DNA of 64,000 bases from NCBI RefSeq assembly GCF_000430705.1, contig NZ_AUMN01000011.1:62001-126000 (forward strand), in the 5' to 3' direction. The notes beneath the pieces are model-generated. The model was given only the letters and a program-made list of their open reading frames with translations. It searched no databases and had not been told where the DNA came from. A program made the position numbers and the translations under genes. Positions 44,655-53,506 of this stretch are shown here, piece by piece. Origin of the DNA: Arthrobacter castelli DSM 16402. GTDB lineage: Bacteria > Actinomycetota > Actinomycetes > Actinomycetales > Micrococcaceae. Position 1 is the stretch's first letter. Every line of letters begins with the position of its first letter.

Positions 44655-46145
44655 CTATTCGGACGGGTTGACCAACGCTTCGACCGCGGAACGGGCGCCT
44701 GCCTGGTGCAGGTTGGACAGCGCCTCGGTGTAGGCGGACACGAACCGTTCGTTGTCGACCAGGTCACCGAACAGCTCCCGGTTGGCGATGAAAGCCAACG
44801 GATCTTCGCGTTGCTGCCGGGCGGCCGCCGTCAGAGGCTCGGCCAGCCGGTCGACCACCTCGATCGGTGCGCCCTCCTCGTCCGTCCCCTCAGCGTAGCG
44901 CGCCCAGCTGGCGACGATGCCGGCGGAGCGGAAAATGTCGCCGTCGTTGGCCAAGTTGATCCGCACCACCGGCAACAGCCACTTGGGGATGCGGTCCGAG
45001 CTCTCCGCGCACAGCCGCGCCAGCGTGTCCCGGATGTGCGGATTGGAGAAACGCTCGATCAGCGTGTGCTTGTACTGTTCAATATCTATACCCGGAACGG
45101 GCTCCAGGGTCGGCTGGCCCTCGAAACTCATGTAGTCCATCAGGAAATTGGCGAACAGCGGATCCTGGCAGACTTCATGGGCGTACCTGTAGCCGGCCAG
45201 GTAGCCGAAGTAGCACTGGCCCTGGTGGCTGGCGTTGAGCAGGCGCAGCTTCATCAGCTCGTATGGTTCCACGTCGTCGACCAGCTGCACCCCGAGGTCC
45301 TCGAAGGGTGGCCGGCCCAGTTCGAACCTGTCCTCCAGCACCCACTGCACAAACGGTTCACTGACCACGGGCCATGCATCGGTGACGCCGAATTGAGAGG
45401 CGATCGCTTCGCGGTCCTCGTCGGTGGTGACGGGGGTGATGCGGTCGACCATTGAGTTGGGAAAGGGCACCTGCTGCTCGATCCACGCGGCCAGCTCCGG
45501 ATCCTTCAGCCGGGCGAAGGAAGTGAACATTTTGCGCGCCACGTCGCCGTTGCCCTGGATATTGTCGCAGGACATCATGGTGAATGGCCTCAGCCCACGC
45601 GCCCGACGTCGGGCCAAGGCTTCGGTGACAAGTCCGAAGCTGGTTGCCGGCACGGCCGCGGGTTGCAGGTCCGCCACAACTGCCGGATTCCGGTCGTCGA
45701 ATTCGCCGGTGACGTGATGGAAGTTGTAGCCGCCTTCCGTCACCGTCAGCGACACGATTCGGACCTGCGGCGACGCCATGCGTTCAATCACGGCTTCGGG
45801 ATCGTCCGGCGCATAGAGGTATTCCGCCATTGATCCAATGACGCGCCCATCGCGGTTGCCGTCGGCGTGCTTGGTGACAAGTGTGTAGAGGCAGTCCTGG
45901 TCACGCATCACGTCCCGCATCCGCTTGTCGCCGGGCAGTACGCCGACGCCGCAGATCGCCCAGTCGAGCGCTTTGCCTTCGTTCATCAGCCGGTCCAGGT
46001 ACATGGCCTGGTGCGCCCGGTGAAACCCCCCGACCCCGAAGTGCACGATGCCGACCTGCAGTGCCGATCGGTCGTAGGCGGGAGTGGTCAGATTGCCCGG
46101 AAGCCGGGACAAGGCACTGGTGTTCAGCTGGGTTGGAGTCTGCAT
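44655..46145 (-). CDS. Mannitol/D-arabitol-type polyol dehydrogenase (long-chain)
   Basis: The 496-residue enzyme has the cofactor loop IVHFGVGGFHRAHQAMYLD near 32-50 and the catalytic block MKLRLLNASHQGQCYFGYLAG near 302 (KxxxxNxxH). The start is ATG 46145 with AAGGA upstream. The family includes mannitol 2-dehydrogenase, arabinitol 4-dehydrogenase and fructuronate reductase. With xylulokinase convergent to it, D-arabitol to D-xylulose is the most coherent pathway, but mannitol to fructose is not excluded. Confidence 0.88.
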   Translation of the reverse strand: MQTPTQLNTSALSRLPGNLTTPAYDRSALQVGIVHFGVGGFHRAHQAMYLDRLMNEGKALDWAICGVGVLPGDKRMRDVMRDQDCLYTLVTKHADGNRDGRVIGSMAEYLYAPDDPEAVIERMASPQVRIVSLTVTEGGYNFHHVTGEFDDRNPAVVADLQPAAVPATSFGLVTEALARRRARGLRPFTMMSCDNIQGNGDVARKMFTSFARLKDPELAAWIEQQVPFPNSMVDRITPVTTDEDREAIASQFGVTDAWPVVSEPFVQWVLEDRFELGRPPFEDLGVQLVDDVEPYELMKLRLLNASHQGQCYFGYLAGYRYAHEVCQDPLFANFLMDYMSFEGQPTLEPVPGIDIEQYKHTLIERFSNPHIRDTLARLCAESSDRIPKWLLPVVRINLANDGDIFRSAGIVASWARYAEGTDEEGAPIEVVDRLAEPLTAAARQQREDPLAFIANRELFGDLVDNERFVSAYTEALSNLHQAGARSAVEALVNPSE

Positions 46146-46183
46146 TGAACCATCCTTCGAAGAGCCACTATGAGCCGAATCTA

Positions 46184-46215
46184 TCATATGAGCGTGATCC
46201 ACGTCTCATATGAGC
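46184..46215. promoter_or_regulatory. Direct-repeat operator upstream of the polyol dehydrogenase
   Basis: TCATATGAGC occurs at 46184-46193 and 46206-46215, 22 bp (two helical turns) apart; on the minus strand both read GCTCATATGA. A third partial copy, GGCTCATAG, follows nearer the ATG. The motif matches the GCTCATTTGA sites by the SorC-type regulator gene. Confidence 0.55.
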
Positions 46216-46243
46216 GGACATTGCCCTGAGGACGGTTTCGATC

Positions 46244-46338
46244 GTCGAGAACGGTCCTGATCTCCGAAGGCGGTCCCGGTCGTCCTTCGAGGACGGTCCC
46301 GGTCGTCGAGGACGGTTCCGGTCGACGCCGTTCTCGAC
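46244..46338. repeat. Intergenic repeat cluster with inverted GTCGAGAACGG/CCGTTCTCGAC ends
   Basis: GTCGAGAACGG (46244-46254) and CCGTTCTCGAC (46328-46338) are an 11-bp perfect inverted pair. Between them variants such as GGTCCCGGTCGTC and GTCGAGGACGGTT recur. The same 11-mer reappears at 56011. The remaining intergenic DNA (46216-46478) has no ORF that I trust. Confidence 0.6.
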
Positions 46339-46478
46339 GCTGCGGGCCGACGTCGGCGTTAAGGACCGCCCTCAGGAGGCCGGACATGCAGCATCCAGCC
46401 AGCGACCAGAAACCATCCAGTGGCCTGAGCTAGAGTTGCCCCATTGCCGTACGCGGTTCCGACTTGGCGGGAGGTTAC

Positions 46479-47420
46479 ATGTCGGAGAATTTGTTGGTAG
46501 TGGTCAATGCATCCGCAGGCACCGCACATCAGAGAGGCGTCGATGCGGCCATGGCCGTGATGCGCGCAGCCGCGGAACAGAACGGAAACTCCGTTGAACT
46601 TGCTGCCACGCGGGATCTCGCCCATCTCGAGCAGGCCCTGGACCAGTTGAAAGGCCGCCGGCTGGTGCTGATGGGCGGGGACGGGTCCATCCACGCCGCA
46701 GTGCAATGCCTGCACCAGCGCGGCCAGCTTTATGATGCCGGACCCGTCGGCCTGATACCGCTCGGCACCGGAAATGACCTGGCGGGTTCGCTCGGCATCC
46801 CGCTCAATCCGGCCCAGGCGGCCAAAACGGTGATGACCGGCCAGACGCGTCCCATGGAACTCTTCGTCAGCGATGACGGCAACATCGCGGTCAACGCAGT
46901 GCATGTCGGCATCGGGGCCTCCGCCGCGGCCCGGGGCGCTTCCGTCAAGAGGAGGCTGGGCAAAATCAAGCTGGGAAAACTGGGGTATCCACTGGGCGCC
47001 ATTGCCGCCGGCTTCAACGAACGAGGCTGGAGGTTGACTGTCAAGGTCGACGGCCAGCTGATCCACGACGATTCAACCCCGGTGCTGATGGCGGCCATGG
47101 GGCTGGGAGGGACCGTTGGTGGCGGAGCCCGGCTGATCCCCGACGCAAATCCGCATGACGGGTGCGTCGACGTCGTTGTCTGGGAGTCGGTGGGATCTGT
47201 GGCGCGAACGGCCTACGCGCTGGGCCTGAAGAGCGGCAATCACGCGTCCCGCAAAGACGTGCGCACCGGAAGCGGCCAATCCGTGGAAATCCAGGCCGCC
47301 GACGACGACACGTTCATGGCCAGCAACGACGGCGAACTGCGCGGACGGTTCAATTACCGCCGTTGGACGATCGAAAACCATGCGTGGCAGGTGATCGTTC
47401 CGCCGTCGGAACTGCCGTGA
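46479..47420 (+). CDS. Diacylglycerol/sphingosine kinase-like lipid kinase
   Basis: The 313-residue protein has VVVNASAGTAHQRG at the N-terminus, LVLMGGDGSIHAAVQ near 67 (the GGDGT/S nucleotide loop) and IPLGTGNDLAGSLGIP near 98. These are the DAGK-catalytic motifs; the usual GGDGT Thr is Ser. The start is ATG 46479 with GGGAGG 5 bp upstream. It probably phosphorylates a membrane lipid. Confidence 0.88.
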   Translation: MSENLLVVVNASAGTAHQRGVDAAMAVMRAAAEQNGNSVELAATRDLAHLEQALDQLKGRRLVLMGGDGSIHAAVQCLHQRGQLYDAGPVGLIPLGTGNDLAGSLGIPLNPAQAAKTVMTGQTRPMELFVSDDGNIAVNAVHVGIGASAAARGASVKRRLGKIKLGKLGYPLGAIAAGFNERGWRLTVKVDGQLIHDDSTPVLMAAMGLGGTVGGGARLIPDANPHDGCVDVVVWESVGSVARTAYALGLKSGNHASRKDVRTGSGQSVEIQAADDDTFMASNDGELRGRFNYRRWTIENHAWQVIVPPSELP

Positions 47421-47445
47421 ACCACGGTGCCGTCAGCGCCCGAAC

Positions 47446-47661
47446 TCAGTCCACGAATTCCGATTGCGTCTCGATGAACTGCCAGTCCTGCCTGCCCAGC
47501 AGCGGCGCCGCGCCACCCTGGTCGCCGGCAGGCCCGCCCGCATCGCGGATCCCCTGGGCAACGTCGTCGGGCAGTGACTCGCTGAACAAGTTGCTGCGCA
47601 ACCACTCCTTGGCCGGCGTCGGGACCCTGGGCCACCAGGTTTCGATGGGGTTGCTTACCAT
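47446..47661 (-). CDS. Small conserved hypothetical protein, 71 residues
   Basis: The frame starts at ATG 47661 with GGAGGAG 5 bp upstream, a strong SD. The protein reads VSNPIETWWPRVPTPAKEWL, then SLPDDVAQGIRDAGGP, and is acidic and soluble. I know short actinobacterial proteins with this WWP...LP pattern but no function. It is convergent with the lipid kinase. Confidence 0.65.
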   Translation of the reverse strand: MVSNPIETWWPRVPTPAKEWLRSNLFSESLPDDVAQGIRDAGGPAGDQGGAAPLLGRQDWQFIETQSEFVD

Positions 47662-47792
47662 GCCGCTCCTCCGCTTCACGTAATCTCGGCTTGGCCGATG
47701 CTTCAACGGTAGGCAGGCCGGTGTCAGCTAATCAAGGGGTCGGCAGGCTCTGTAAATCGACAGCCGCCCGCCGGGACAGGCATACTCGGACC

Positions 47793-48221
47793 ATGCCAGA
47801 GTCCTCCAAGCCCAGTGTGTTGTTCGTCTGCGTCCACAATGCCGGACGCTCCCAAATGGCCGCCGCCTACCTGCAGCACATGTCCGCCGGACAGGTCGAG
47901 GTGCGCTCGGCCGGCACGCAGCCGGCAGACGAGCTCAATCCGGTCGTTGTGCAGGCCATGGACGACGCCGGGATGGACCTGTCGGCCGAACGACCCAAGG
48001 TGCTCCGGGCCGAGGCAGTGGAGGAGTCCGACGTCGTCATCACCATGGGCTGCGGCGACGAGTGCCCGTACTTCCCGGGCAAGCGCTACTACGACTGGGA
48101 CCTCGAGGACCCGGCCGGCAAGGATCTCGAAGCGGTGCACCGAATCCGCGAAGACATCAAGGGCCGGGTGCAGAACCTGATGATTGAGCTGTTCCCGGCG
48201 CTGCATCCCGATGCCGGGTAA
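47793..48221 (+). CDS. arsC: Low-molecular-weight phosphatase-fold arsenate reductase
   Basis: The 142-residue protein has the P-loop VLFVCVHNAGRSQMAAAYL (CX5R at 15-21), the TMGCGDECPYFPG cysteines near 93 and DWDLEDPAGKDLEAV with the general-acid Asp. This is the ArsC type that works with thioredoxin or mycothiol. No arsenite pump or ArsR is adjacent. ATG 47793 is the family start. Confidence 0.85.
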   Translation: MPESSKPSVLFVCVHNAGRSQMAAAYLQHMSAGQVEVRSAGTQPADELNPVVVQAMDDAGMDLSAERPKVLRAEAVEESDVVITMGCGDECPYFPGKRYYDWDLEDPAGKDLEAVHRIREDIKGRVQNLMIELFPALHPDAG

Positions 48222-48243
48222 GGCTGGCTTGCTGCAGGTTCCG

Positions 48244-48987
48244 TCACGGGGCGCTGAAGCGGTCCAACACCACATCCACCACAGCAGGCGGCGGCACGTG
48301 TCCCGGAGCCAGCAGCGGTTCGGTGACGACGTCGGCCCCGCAGCCGGCAGCCAGCGAGGCAAAGTATCCGGGAGCCAGCAGATAGCTGGCAACCACGACA
48401 CGGCCGGCTGGATCCGCTCCGGCCAGTTCACGCCGCGCGGCGGCGACCGCCGTCGCTAAATCCGGCGCGGCTGCGGATATGTATCCGGCGCGGACCGGCT
48501 GCCCGAGCAGCGCCGCCAATTGCGCGGCGGTTGTTTCACAATCCGCGACGGCGCGGGCGTCCGAAGAACCGGCACAACCCAGCACAATCGCATCGCCGCT
48601 ACGCACACCCGCTTCACGGAGCCTGCGTGCCAGCACCTCCGTCAACCGCAGATCCGGCCCCAAAGCCGCGCTCACGGTGGTTGCCGCCCGGGCGTCCGCA
48701 GCCCGGGCCAGGTCGACGTGGACATGGTAGCCCGACGACAGCAGCAGCGGCACCACGCGTGCCTGCCCGGACAATGCTTCCAACGACGTCGGAACATCCG
48801 GTTGCTGCACGTCCACAAACGCTGCCGATACCTGCAGGTCCGGCCGACGCCGGGCGATTTCCTCCACCACGGCGCTGATGGCCGCCTGCCCGGCCGCCGA
48901 AGAAGTTCCGTGAGAGGCTGCCACCAGCGCTGGCGCTGGCCGCAGTTCCACCAGCCCGGTCCATGGCTCGCAGACCACGGCGCTCAT
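48244..48987 (-). CDS. Sirohydrochlorin chelatase (CbiX/SirB-like)
   Basis: The 247-residue protein has two chelatase halves. VAASHGTSSAAGQ (near 22) and LLLSSGYHVHVDL (near 84) provide the metal-inserting histidines; the second half includes GYISAAAPD and YLLAPGYF. It likely inserts iron into sirohydrochlorin to make siroheme for nitrite reductase. Its ATG overlaps the nirD stop (ATGA), so translation is coupled. Confidence 0.85.
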   Translation of the reverse strand: MSAVVCEPWTGLVELRPAPALVAASHGTSSAAGQAAISAVVEEIARRRPDLQVSAAFVDVQQPDVPTSLEALSGQARVVPLLLSSGYHVHVDLARAADARAATTVSAALGPDLRLTEVLARRLREAGVRSGDAIVLGCAGSSDARAVADCETTAAQLAALLGQPVRAGYISAAAPDLATAVAAARRELAGADPAGRVVVASYLLAPGYFASLAAGCGADVVTEPLLAPGHVPPPAVVDVVLDRFSAP

Positions 48988-49433
48988 GCCGCAGCCCCCG
49001 ACCGGCCGGGGGTGTCCGGGTTGTCGGGGTGGTCCGGGTGGTCCGGGTGGTCCGTCCTGGCCGAGCCATCCGGCAGGCCGACCAACACGGCCCCATCGGC
49101 CACTTGCACCGGAAAGGTTGGCAGCCGCAGGCCGGTGTTGCCTGGGCATTCGCCTGTGTCCAGCATGTACACCTCCTTGTGCAGGGGTGAGGCGAGAGTG
49201 GCCCTGCTGCCGCTGTCGCCAACAATTCCGCGCGACATCACGCAGGCACCTGTGGCCGGATCGCGTTGGTCAACCGCATAGATCCTGCTGGGCGAAAGCC
49301 GGATGACGGCGATCTGCAGGTTGTCGATCAGGGCGGCCTCGCCCCATGCCGTTTCCAATTCGTCGACCTGGCAGACACGGTGCCACTGGAGGTCAACGGC
49401 AGCGGGCGCAGCCTCTGCTGTCAGTGTGGTCAT
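48984..49433 (-). CDS. nirD: Nitrite reductase small subunit
   Basis: The 149-residue Rieske-fold protein begins near residue 15 (WHRVCQVDELETAWGEAALI). It contains AVDQRDPATGACVMSRGIVG and SPLHKEVYMLDTGECPG in place of a complete Rieske ligand set, as in NirD. A DHP repeat (HPDHPDHPDNPDTP) lengthens the C-terminus. It is divergent from nirB rather than downstream of it, which is less common. The start is ATG 49433. Confidence 0.88.
   Translation of the reverse strand: MTTLTAEAAPAAVDLQWHRVCQVDELETAWGEAALIDNLQIAVIRLSPSRIYAVDQRDPATGACVMSRGIVGDSGSRATLASPLHKEVYMLDTGECPGNTGLRLPTFPVQVADGAVLVGLPDGSARTDHPDHPDHPDNPDTPGRSGAAA
49027..49053 (-). repeat. 9-bp in-frame repeat in nirD
   Basis: Three perfect copies of GGGTGGTCC (plus strand) encode repeated Asp-His-Pro, with one degenerate copy beside them. 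The tail lies beyond the NirD fold. Confidence 0.85.
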
Positions 49434-49515
49434 CGCAAATACCCCAATCTGTTGTGTTGCCCGTTGGTACACGCATCAATCTAGGCACCGGATGTTTCGA
49501 CTAATGCCGCGCCGG

Positions 49516-49586
49516 GTAACACCGGAGTAAAACAGTCCTCACACACTGGCACCACGCAGTGATGGAAAACGTCAACTGCCGGAAAC
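49516..49586. promoter_or_regulatory. Two GlnR-like boxes between nirD and nirB
   Basis: GTAAC-ACCGGA-GTAAA (49516-49531) and GTCAA-CTGCCG-GAAAC (49571-49586) both resemble the actinobacterial GlnR pattern gTnAC-n6-GaAAC, each with one or two mismatches. They sit in the 252-bp divergent gap, 100 bp and more before the nirB ATG. Nitrogen control of nirB by GlnR is established in related genera. Confidence 0.5.
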
Positions 49587-49685
49587 ACAAGGGCAACAAG
49601 CCCGCAATCGCGCTCATCTAGGTTGGATTCAGCTTCGCCGCATAATCGGCAGGAGCCCACTTGTTCCGCGACCCGAAGGCCAACC

Positions 49686-52448
49686 ATGACTCAGCATCCA
49701 ATCCGCCGCATCGTCGTCGCCGGCGGCGGCCCCGCAGCTCACCGGTTTGTGGAGGCCATGTGCTCCCGCGACGCGACAGGCATATCCATCACCGTCCTGA
49801 CCGAGGAGGCGCACCAGCCATACGACCGCGTCGCCCTGAGCTCGGCGCTGACCGACACCGGCGTGGACCTGGCCTTGGGCGAACCGGACCTGTGGGTCAC
49901 AGGTGGCGTCAACCTGGTGACCGGTGCGCGGGTGGTCGATCTTGACCTGCAGACGCAAGAGGCCATCACCTCCGACGGCGGCCATTATCCCTACGACGAA
50001 CTGGTGCTGGCCACCGGATCCAATGCCGCCACCCTGCCCATTCCCGGCAACGAGCACACCCACGTGTACCGGACGCTGGAGGACGTCTGGACCATCAACG
50101 CCCAGGTGAAAGAGCTGACGGCTTCCTTGGGCCGCACCATCAATGCGGTGACCATTGGCGGCGGGCTGCTGGGGCTGGAAGCAGCCGCCGGGCTGCAGAC
50201 TCTCGGTGCCAACCCCGTGGTGATCGACGGCGGAAACTGGCTGATGGGCACGCAGCTCGATGAAGGCGCAGGCCAGGCAATGGGGCGGCTGGTCGCCGAC
50301 AAGGGACTCGAGGTCCACGGCGGCGTGTTCCCCTCATCAGTGATCACGGATCCCGACGGCGGACAGGTGACCGGCGTCGAAATGGCCGACGGGCGGGTGA
50401 TTCCGGCCGACATGGTGGTGGTCTCCATCGGCGTCCGTCCCCGTGATGATATCGCCCGTGCCCTGAACGGCAGGGCCAAGACAGCAGCTGCCGAAGCAGC
50501 GGGCAAGACCCCCGAGGAACTGGCCGATGAGGACTACGATCCCGTCTTCCGGATGGGGGCCCGCGGCGGGATCGTCATCGACGAAACCTGTGCCACCGAC
50601 GTCGACCATGTGTGGGCCGTCGGCGAAGTGGCCAACTTCGACGGCAAGAGCGTGGGCCTGGTGGCCCCCGCCAACACGATGGCCGAAATCGTCGCCGACC
50701 GGCTGCACGGCGGAGACGCCGCCTTCGAAGGATTCGACACCGCGACCAAACTCAAGCTGTCCGGCGTCGACGTAGCAAGCTTCGGGGACGCCTTCGCCGC
50801 CGGGGACGGCGCGTTGGAAATCGTCTACGCGGACCCAGCCCGCGGCGTCTACCAAAAGGTGGTGGTCAGCGACGACGCGACGACGCTGCTGGGCGGCATC
50901 TTCGTGGGAGACGCCGCCCCGTACACTTCGCTGCGGCCGCTGCTGGGACGGGAACTGCCCGCAGAGCCCGGAGCCTACCTGTCTGCCGCCGGCGGTGACG
51001 CGCCGGATACCGAACTTCCCGACGACGCCGTGCTGTGCTCCTGCAACAACGTATCGGCCGGTTCCATCCGTGACGCCGTCAACGGCTGCGGCAGCTGTGA
51101 AGGCGACTCGCCGGTTCAGGAACTGAGCGCCTTGAAGGGATGCACCAAGGCCGGCACCCAGTGCGGCTCCTGCGTGCCCATGCTGAAGAAGCTGCTCGAA
51201 GGGGAACTGACCAAATCCGGCATCACCGTCTCCAGGGCGTTGTGCGAGCATTTCGAACTCTCCCGTGCGGAGCTGTTCGAGGCAGTCCGCGCGGTGGGAC
51301 TGACCTCCTCCGAGCAAATCCTGACCCGGTTCGGCACACCGGTCGAGGTGGCACAGCCCGGCGGCGACACAATCCAGCAGGCGCCACTGGGGTGTGACAT
51401 CTGCAAACCGGTACTGGCGTCCATCCTCGCCTCACAGCACACCGAATACCTGCTCGACGGCGGCCGGGGAACCCTGCAGGACACCAACGACCGGGCGCTG
51501 GCCAACATGCAGAAGAACGGCACTTATTCTGTGGTGCCACGTATCCCTGGCGGCGAAATCACGCCGGAGAAGCTGGCCGTCATCGCCCGCGTCGCCGAAA
51601 CATACGGCCTCTACACCAAGATCACCGGCGCCCTGCGGATCGACCTGCTCGGCGCGCGGCTGGAGCAACTGCCTGAGATCTGGAAAGAACTGGTCGAGGC
51701 CGGTTTCGAATCCGGACACGCCTACGGGAAGGCGTTGCGGAACGTGAAATCCTGCGTCGGTTCCACGTGGTGCCGTTACGGGGTGCAGGACTCGGTGGCC
51801 ATGGCCATCGAACTCGAGCTTCGCTACCGCGGGCTCCGGTCGCCCCACAAGCTGAAGATGGGGGTATCCGGATGTGCCCGTGAATGTGCCGAGGCGAGGG
51901 CCAAGGACGTCGGGGTGATCGCCACCGCCGACGGCTGGAACCTCTACGTCGGCGGCAATGGCGGGGCCAATCCCGCGCACGCCCGGCTGCTCGCCAAGGA
52001 CCTGGACGATGCCACGTTGATTCAGTACATCGACCGCTACCTGATGTACTACATCCGCACCGCCGACCGCCTGCAGCGCACGGCGCATTGGCTCGAAGAC
52101 ATCCACGGCGGGCTGGACCACGTCAGCGACGTGGTGATCAGTGATTCTCTGGGCATCGCCGCTGATCTGGAGCAGGCGATGGCACGCCACGTGGATAACT
52201 ACCAGGACGAATGGGCCGCCACCTTAGAGGACCCGGAGCGGTTGCGCCGCTTCCGCTCCTTCGTCAACGCGCCGCAGGAGAAGGACGAGTCCATCGTCAA
52301 TGTCAATGAGCGGGGTATGAACCGGCCGGCCACAGGTGCCGAAGCTGCCGCCGCGTACGAGGAGGGGATGGTTCCGCTCGGGGCCACCATCCCGGTCCGG
52401 TCAGGCGCAGCGGAAGCGGCAGCAGCGGCAGAGCAGGTGCGGTCCTAA
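49686..52448 (+). CDS. nirB: Assimilatory nitrite reductase large subunit (NADH-dependent, siroheme)
   Basis: The 920-residue protein has an FAD/NAD module (RRIVVAGGGPAAHRFVEAM; VTIGGGLLGLEAAAGLQ). A BFD-like [2Fe-2S] domain starts near 450 (LCSCNNVSAGSIRDAV, GTQCGSCVPMLKKLL). The siroheme/[4Fe-4S] domain has SCVGSTWCRYGVQ and GVSGCARECAEARAKD. It reduces nitrite to ammonium. The start is ATG 49686 with GAAGG. Its stop overlaps cobA (TAATG). Confidence 0.95.
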   Translation: MTQHPIRRIVVAGGGPAAHRFVEAMCSRDATGISITVLTEEAHQPYDRVALSSALTDTGVDLALGEPDLWVTGGVNLVTGARVVDLDLQTQEAITSDGGHYPYDELVLATGSNAATLPIPGNEHTHVYRTLEDVWTINAQVKELTASLGRTINAVTIGGGLLGLEAAAGLQTLGANPVVIDGGNWLMGTQLDEGAGQAMGRLVADKGLEVHGGVFPSSVITDPDGGQVTGVEMADGRVIPADMVVVSIGVRPRDDIARALNGRAKTAAAEAAGKTPEELADEDYDPVFRMGARGGIVIDETCATDVDHVWAVGEVANFDGKSVGLVAPANTMAEIVADRLHGGDAAFEGFDTATKLKLSGVDVASFGDAFAAGDGALEIVYADPARGVYQKVVVSDDATTLLGGIFVGDAAPYTSLRPLLGRELPAEPGAYLSAAGGDAPDTELPDDAVLCSCNNVSAGSIRDAVNGCGSCEGDSPVQELSALKGCTKAGTQCGSCVPMLKKLLEGELTKSGITVSRALCEHFELSRAELFEAVRAVGLTSSEQILTRFGTPVEVAQPGGDTIQQAPLGCDICKPVLASILASQHTEYLLDGGRGTLQDTNDRALANMQKNGTYSVVPRIPGGEITPEKLAVIARVAETYGLYTKITGALRIDLLGARLEQLPEIWKELVEAGFESGHAYGKALRNVKSCVGSTWCRYGVQDSVAMAIELELRYRGLRSPHKLKMGVSGCARECAEARAKDVGVIATADGWNLYVGGNGGANPAHARLLAKDLDDATLIQYIDRYLMYYIRTADRLQRTAHWLEDIHGGLDHVSDVVISDSLGIAADLEQAMARHVDNYQDEWAATLEDPERLRRFRSFVNAPQEKDESIVNVNERGMNRPATGAEAAAAYEEGMVPLGATIPVRSGAAEAAAAAEQVRS

Positions 52449-53506
52449 TGCTGCTCACTGTTGAGCTTCGTGATCAAACTGTCCTGGTCGCCGGCGCCGC
52501 GGCTGCCGCGGCCCGGAGCATCCGCCGCTATCAGGCGGCCGGCGCCACCGTACGCACCCTGAATGCCCCGGGCGGCTTCCTCCCGCGGATGCTCGAAGGC
52601 GTCGCGCTGGTCACCGTGGTCGACGACGCGGGCGCGATGGTCGACGCCGGCGAGGACGGCGGCCGCTGGGCCACAGTGCGGTCGGAGTGCCGGAAACGCG
52701 GAATTCTGGTGACCCGCGACGAGCCGGCCGCTCCCAGCGGCTCAGTGACACTGGCCGGCGGCGGTCCGGGCAGTGACGATTTGCTCACGGTCAGGGCCCT
52801 GGCGGCGCTGGCCGATGCCGACGTTGTCTTCCACGACAGGCTTGCGCCATGGTCGCACCTGGAGGAACTGGCCGGCGGGGCGGAACTGGTCAATGTTGGC
52901 AAGAGCCCGGGACATCACCCGGTCAGCCAGGCCGATATCGAGCACCAGATGGTGGCAGCCGCCCGGGCGGGACAAAACGTCGTGCGGCTCAAGGGCGGCG
53001 ATCCGTTCGTCTTCGGCCGCGGCGGCGAAGAAGTCGCCGCCTGCACCGCGGCCGGCATTCCGGTCACAGTGGTGCCGGGTGTGACCAGTGCGGTGTCGGT
53101 ACCAGCGGCGGCGGGGATCCCCGCCACCTGCCGGGGCGTCAGCCACATGTTTACCGTCATCTCAGGTCATGCGCCGTTAACTGACGACGAACATCAACAC
53201 CTGGCCGGACTCGGGGGCACAATTGTGGTGTTGATGGGTGTGGGAACGCTACCCCAGCTCGCGGCCGGGCTCCGGAAGGCAGGGATGAGAGCCGATACAC
53301 CGGTTGCCGTCGTCGAAAGCGGTTACAGCCACGCGCAACGGACCACCGTCTCCGATCTGGCCGGCATTGTCACCGCGGCGGGAACGGCCGGCTGCGCCCC
53401 GCCGGCCGTGCTGGTGATTGGCGACGTCGTCCGCCAGGGCCGCGATTGGCAACAACACCTCCCCGGCCCGCCGGGTACACCGGAACCGCGGTGGACGCAT
53501 GAATGA
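52448..53506 (+). CDS. cobA: Uroporphyrinogen-III C-methyltransferase with degenerate CysG N-terminal domain
   Basis: The 352-residue protein has a SAM-dependent SUMT domain from about residue 96: VTLAGGGPGSDDLLTVRAL, VNVGKSPGHHPVSQADI, VRLKGGDPFVFGRGGEE and VVPGVTSAVSVPAAAGIP. It makes precorrin-2 for siroheme. The first 95 residues resemble the start of a precorrin-2 dehydrogenase domain, but its NAD loop is AGAAAAAA and the domain is about half length. It is coupled to nirB (TAATG) and overlaps the next gene. Confidence 0.9.
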   Translation: MLLTVELRDQTVLVAGAAAAAARSIRRYQAAGATVRTLNAPGGFLPRMLEGVALVTVVDDAGAMVDAGEDGGRWATVRSECRKRGILVTRDEPAAPSGSVTLAGGGPGSDDLLTVRALAALADADVVFHDRLAPWSHLEELAGGAELVNVGKSPGHHPVSQADIEHQMVAAARAGQNVVRLKGGDPFVFGRGGEEVAACTAAGIPVTVVPGVTSAVSVPAAAGIPATCRGVSHMFTVISGHAPLTDDEHQHLAGLGGTIVVLMGVGTLPQLAAGLRKAGMRADTPVAVVESGYSHAQRTTVSDLAGIVTAAGTAGCAPPAVLVIGDVVRQGRDWQQHLPGPPGTPEPRWTHE

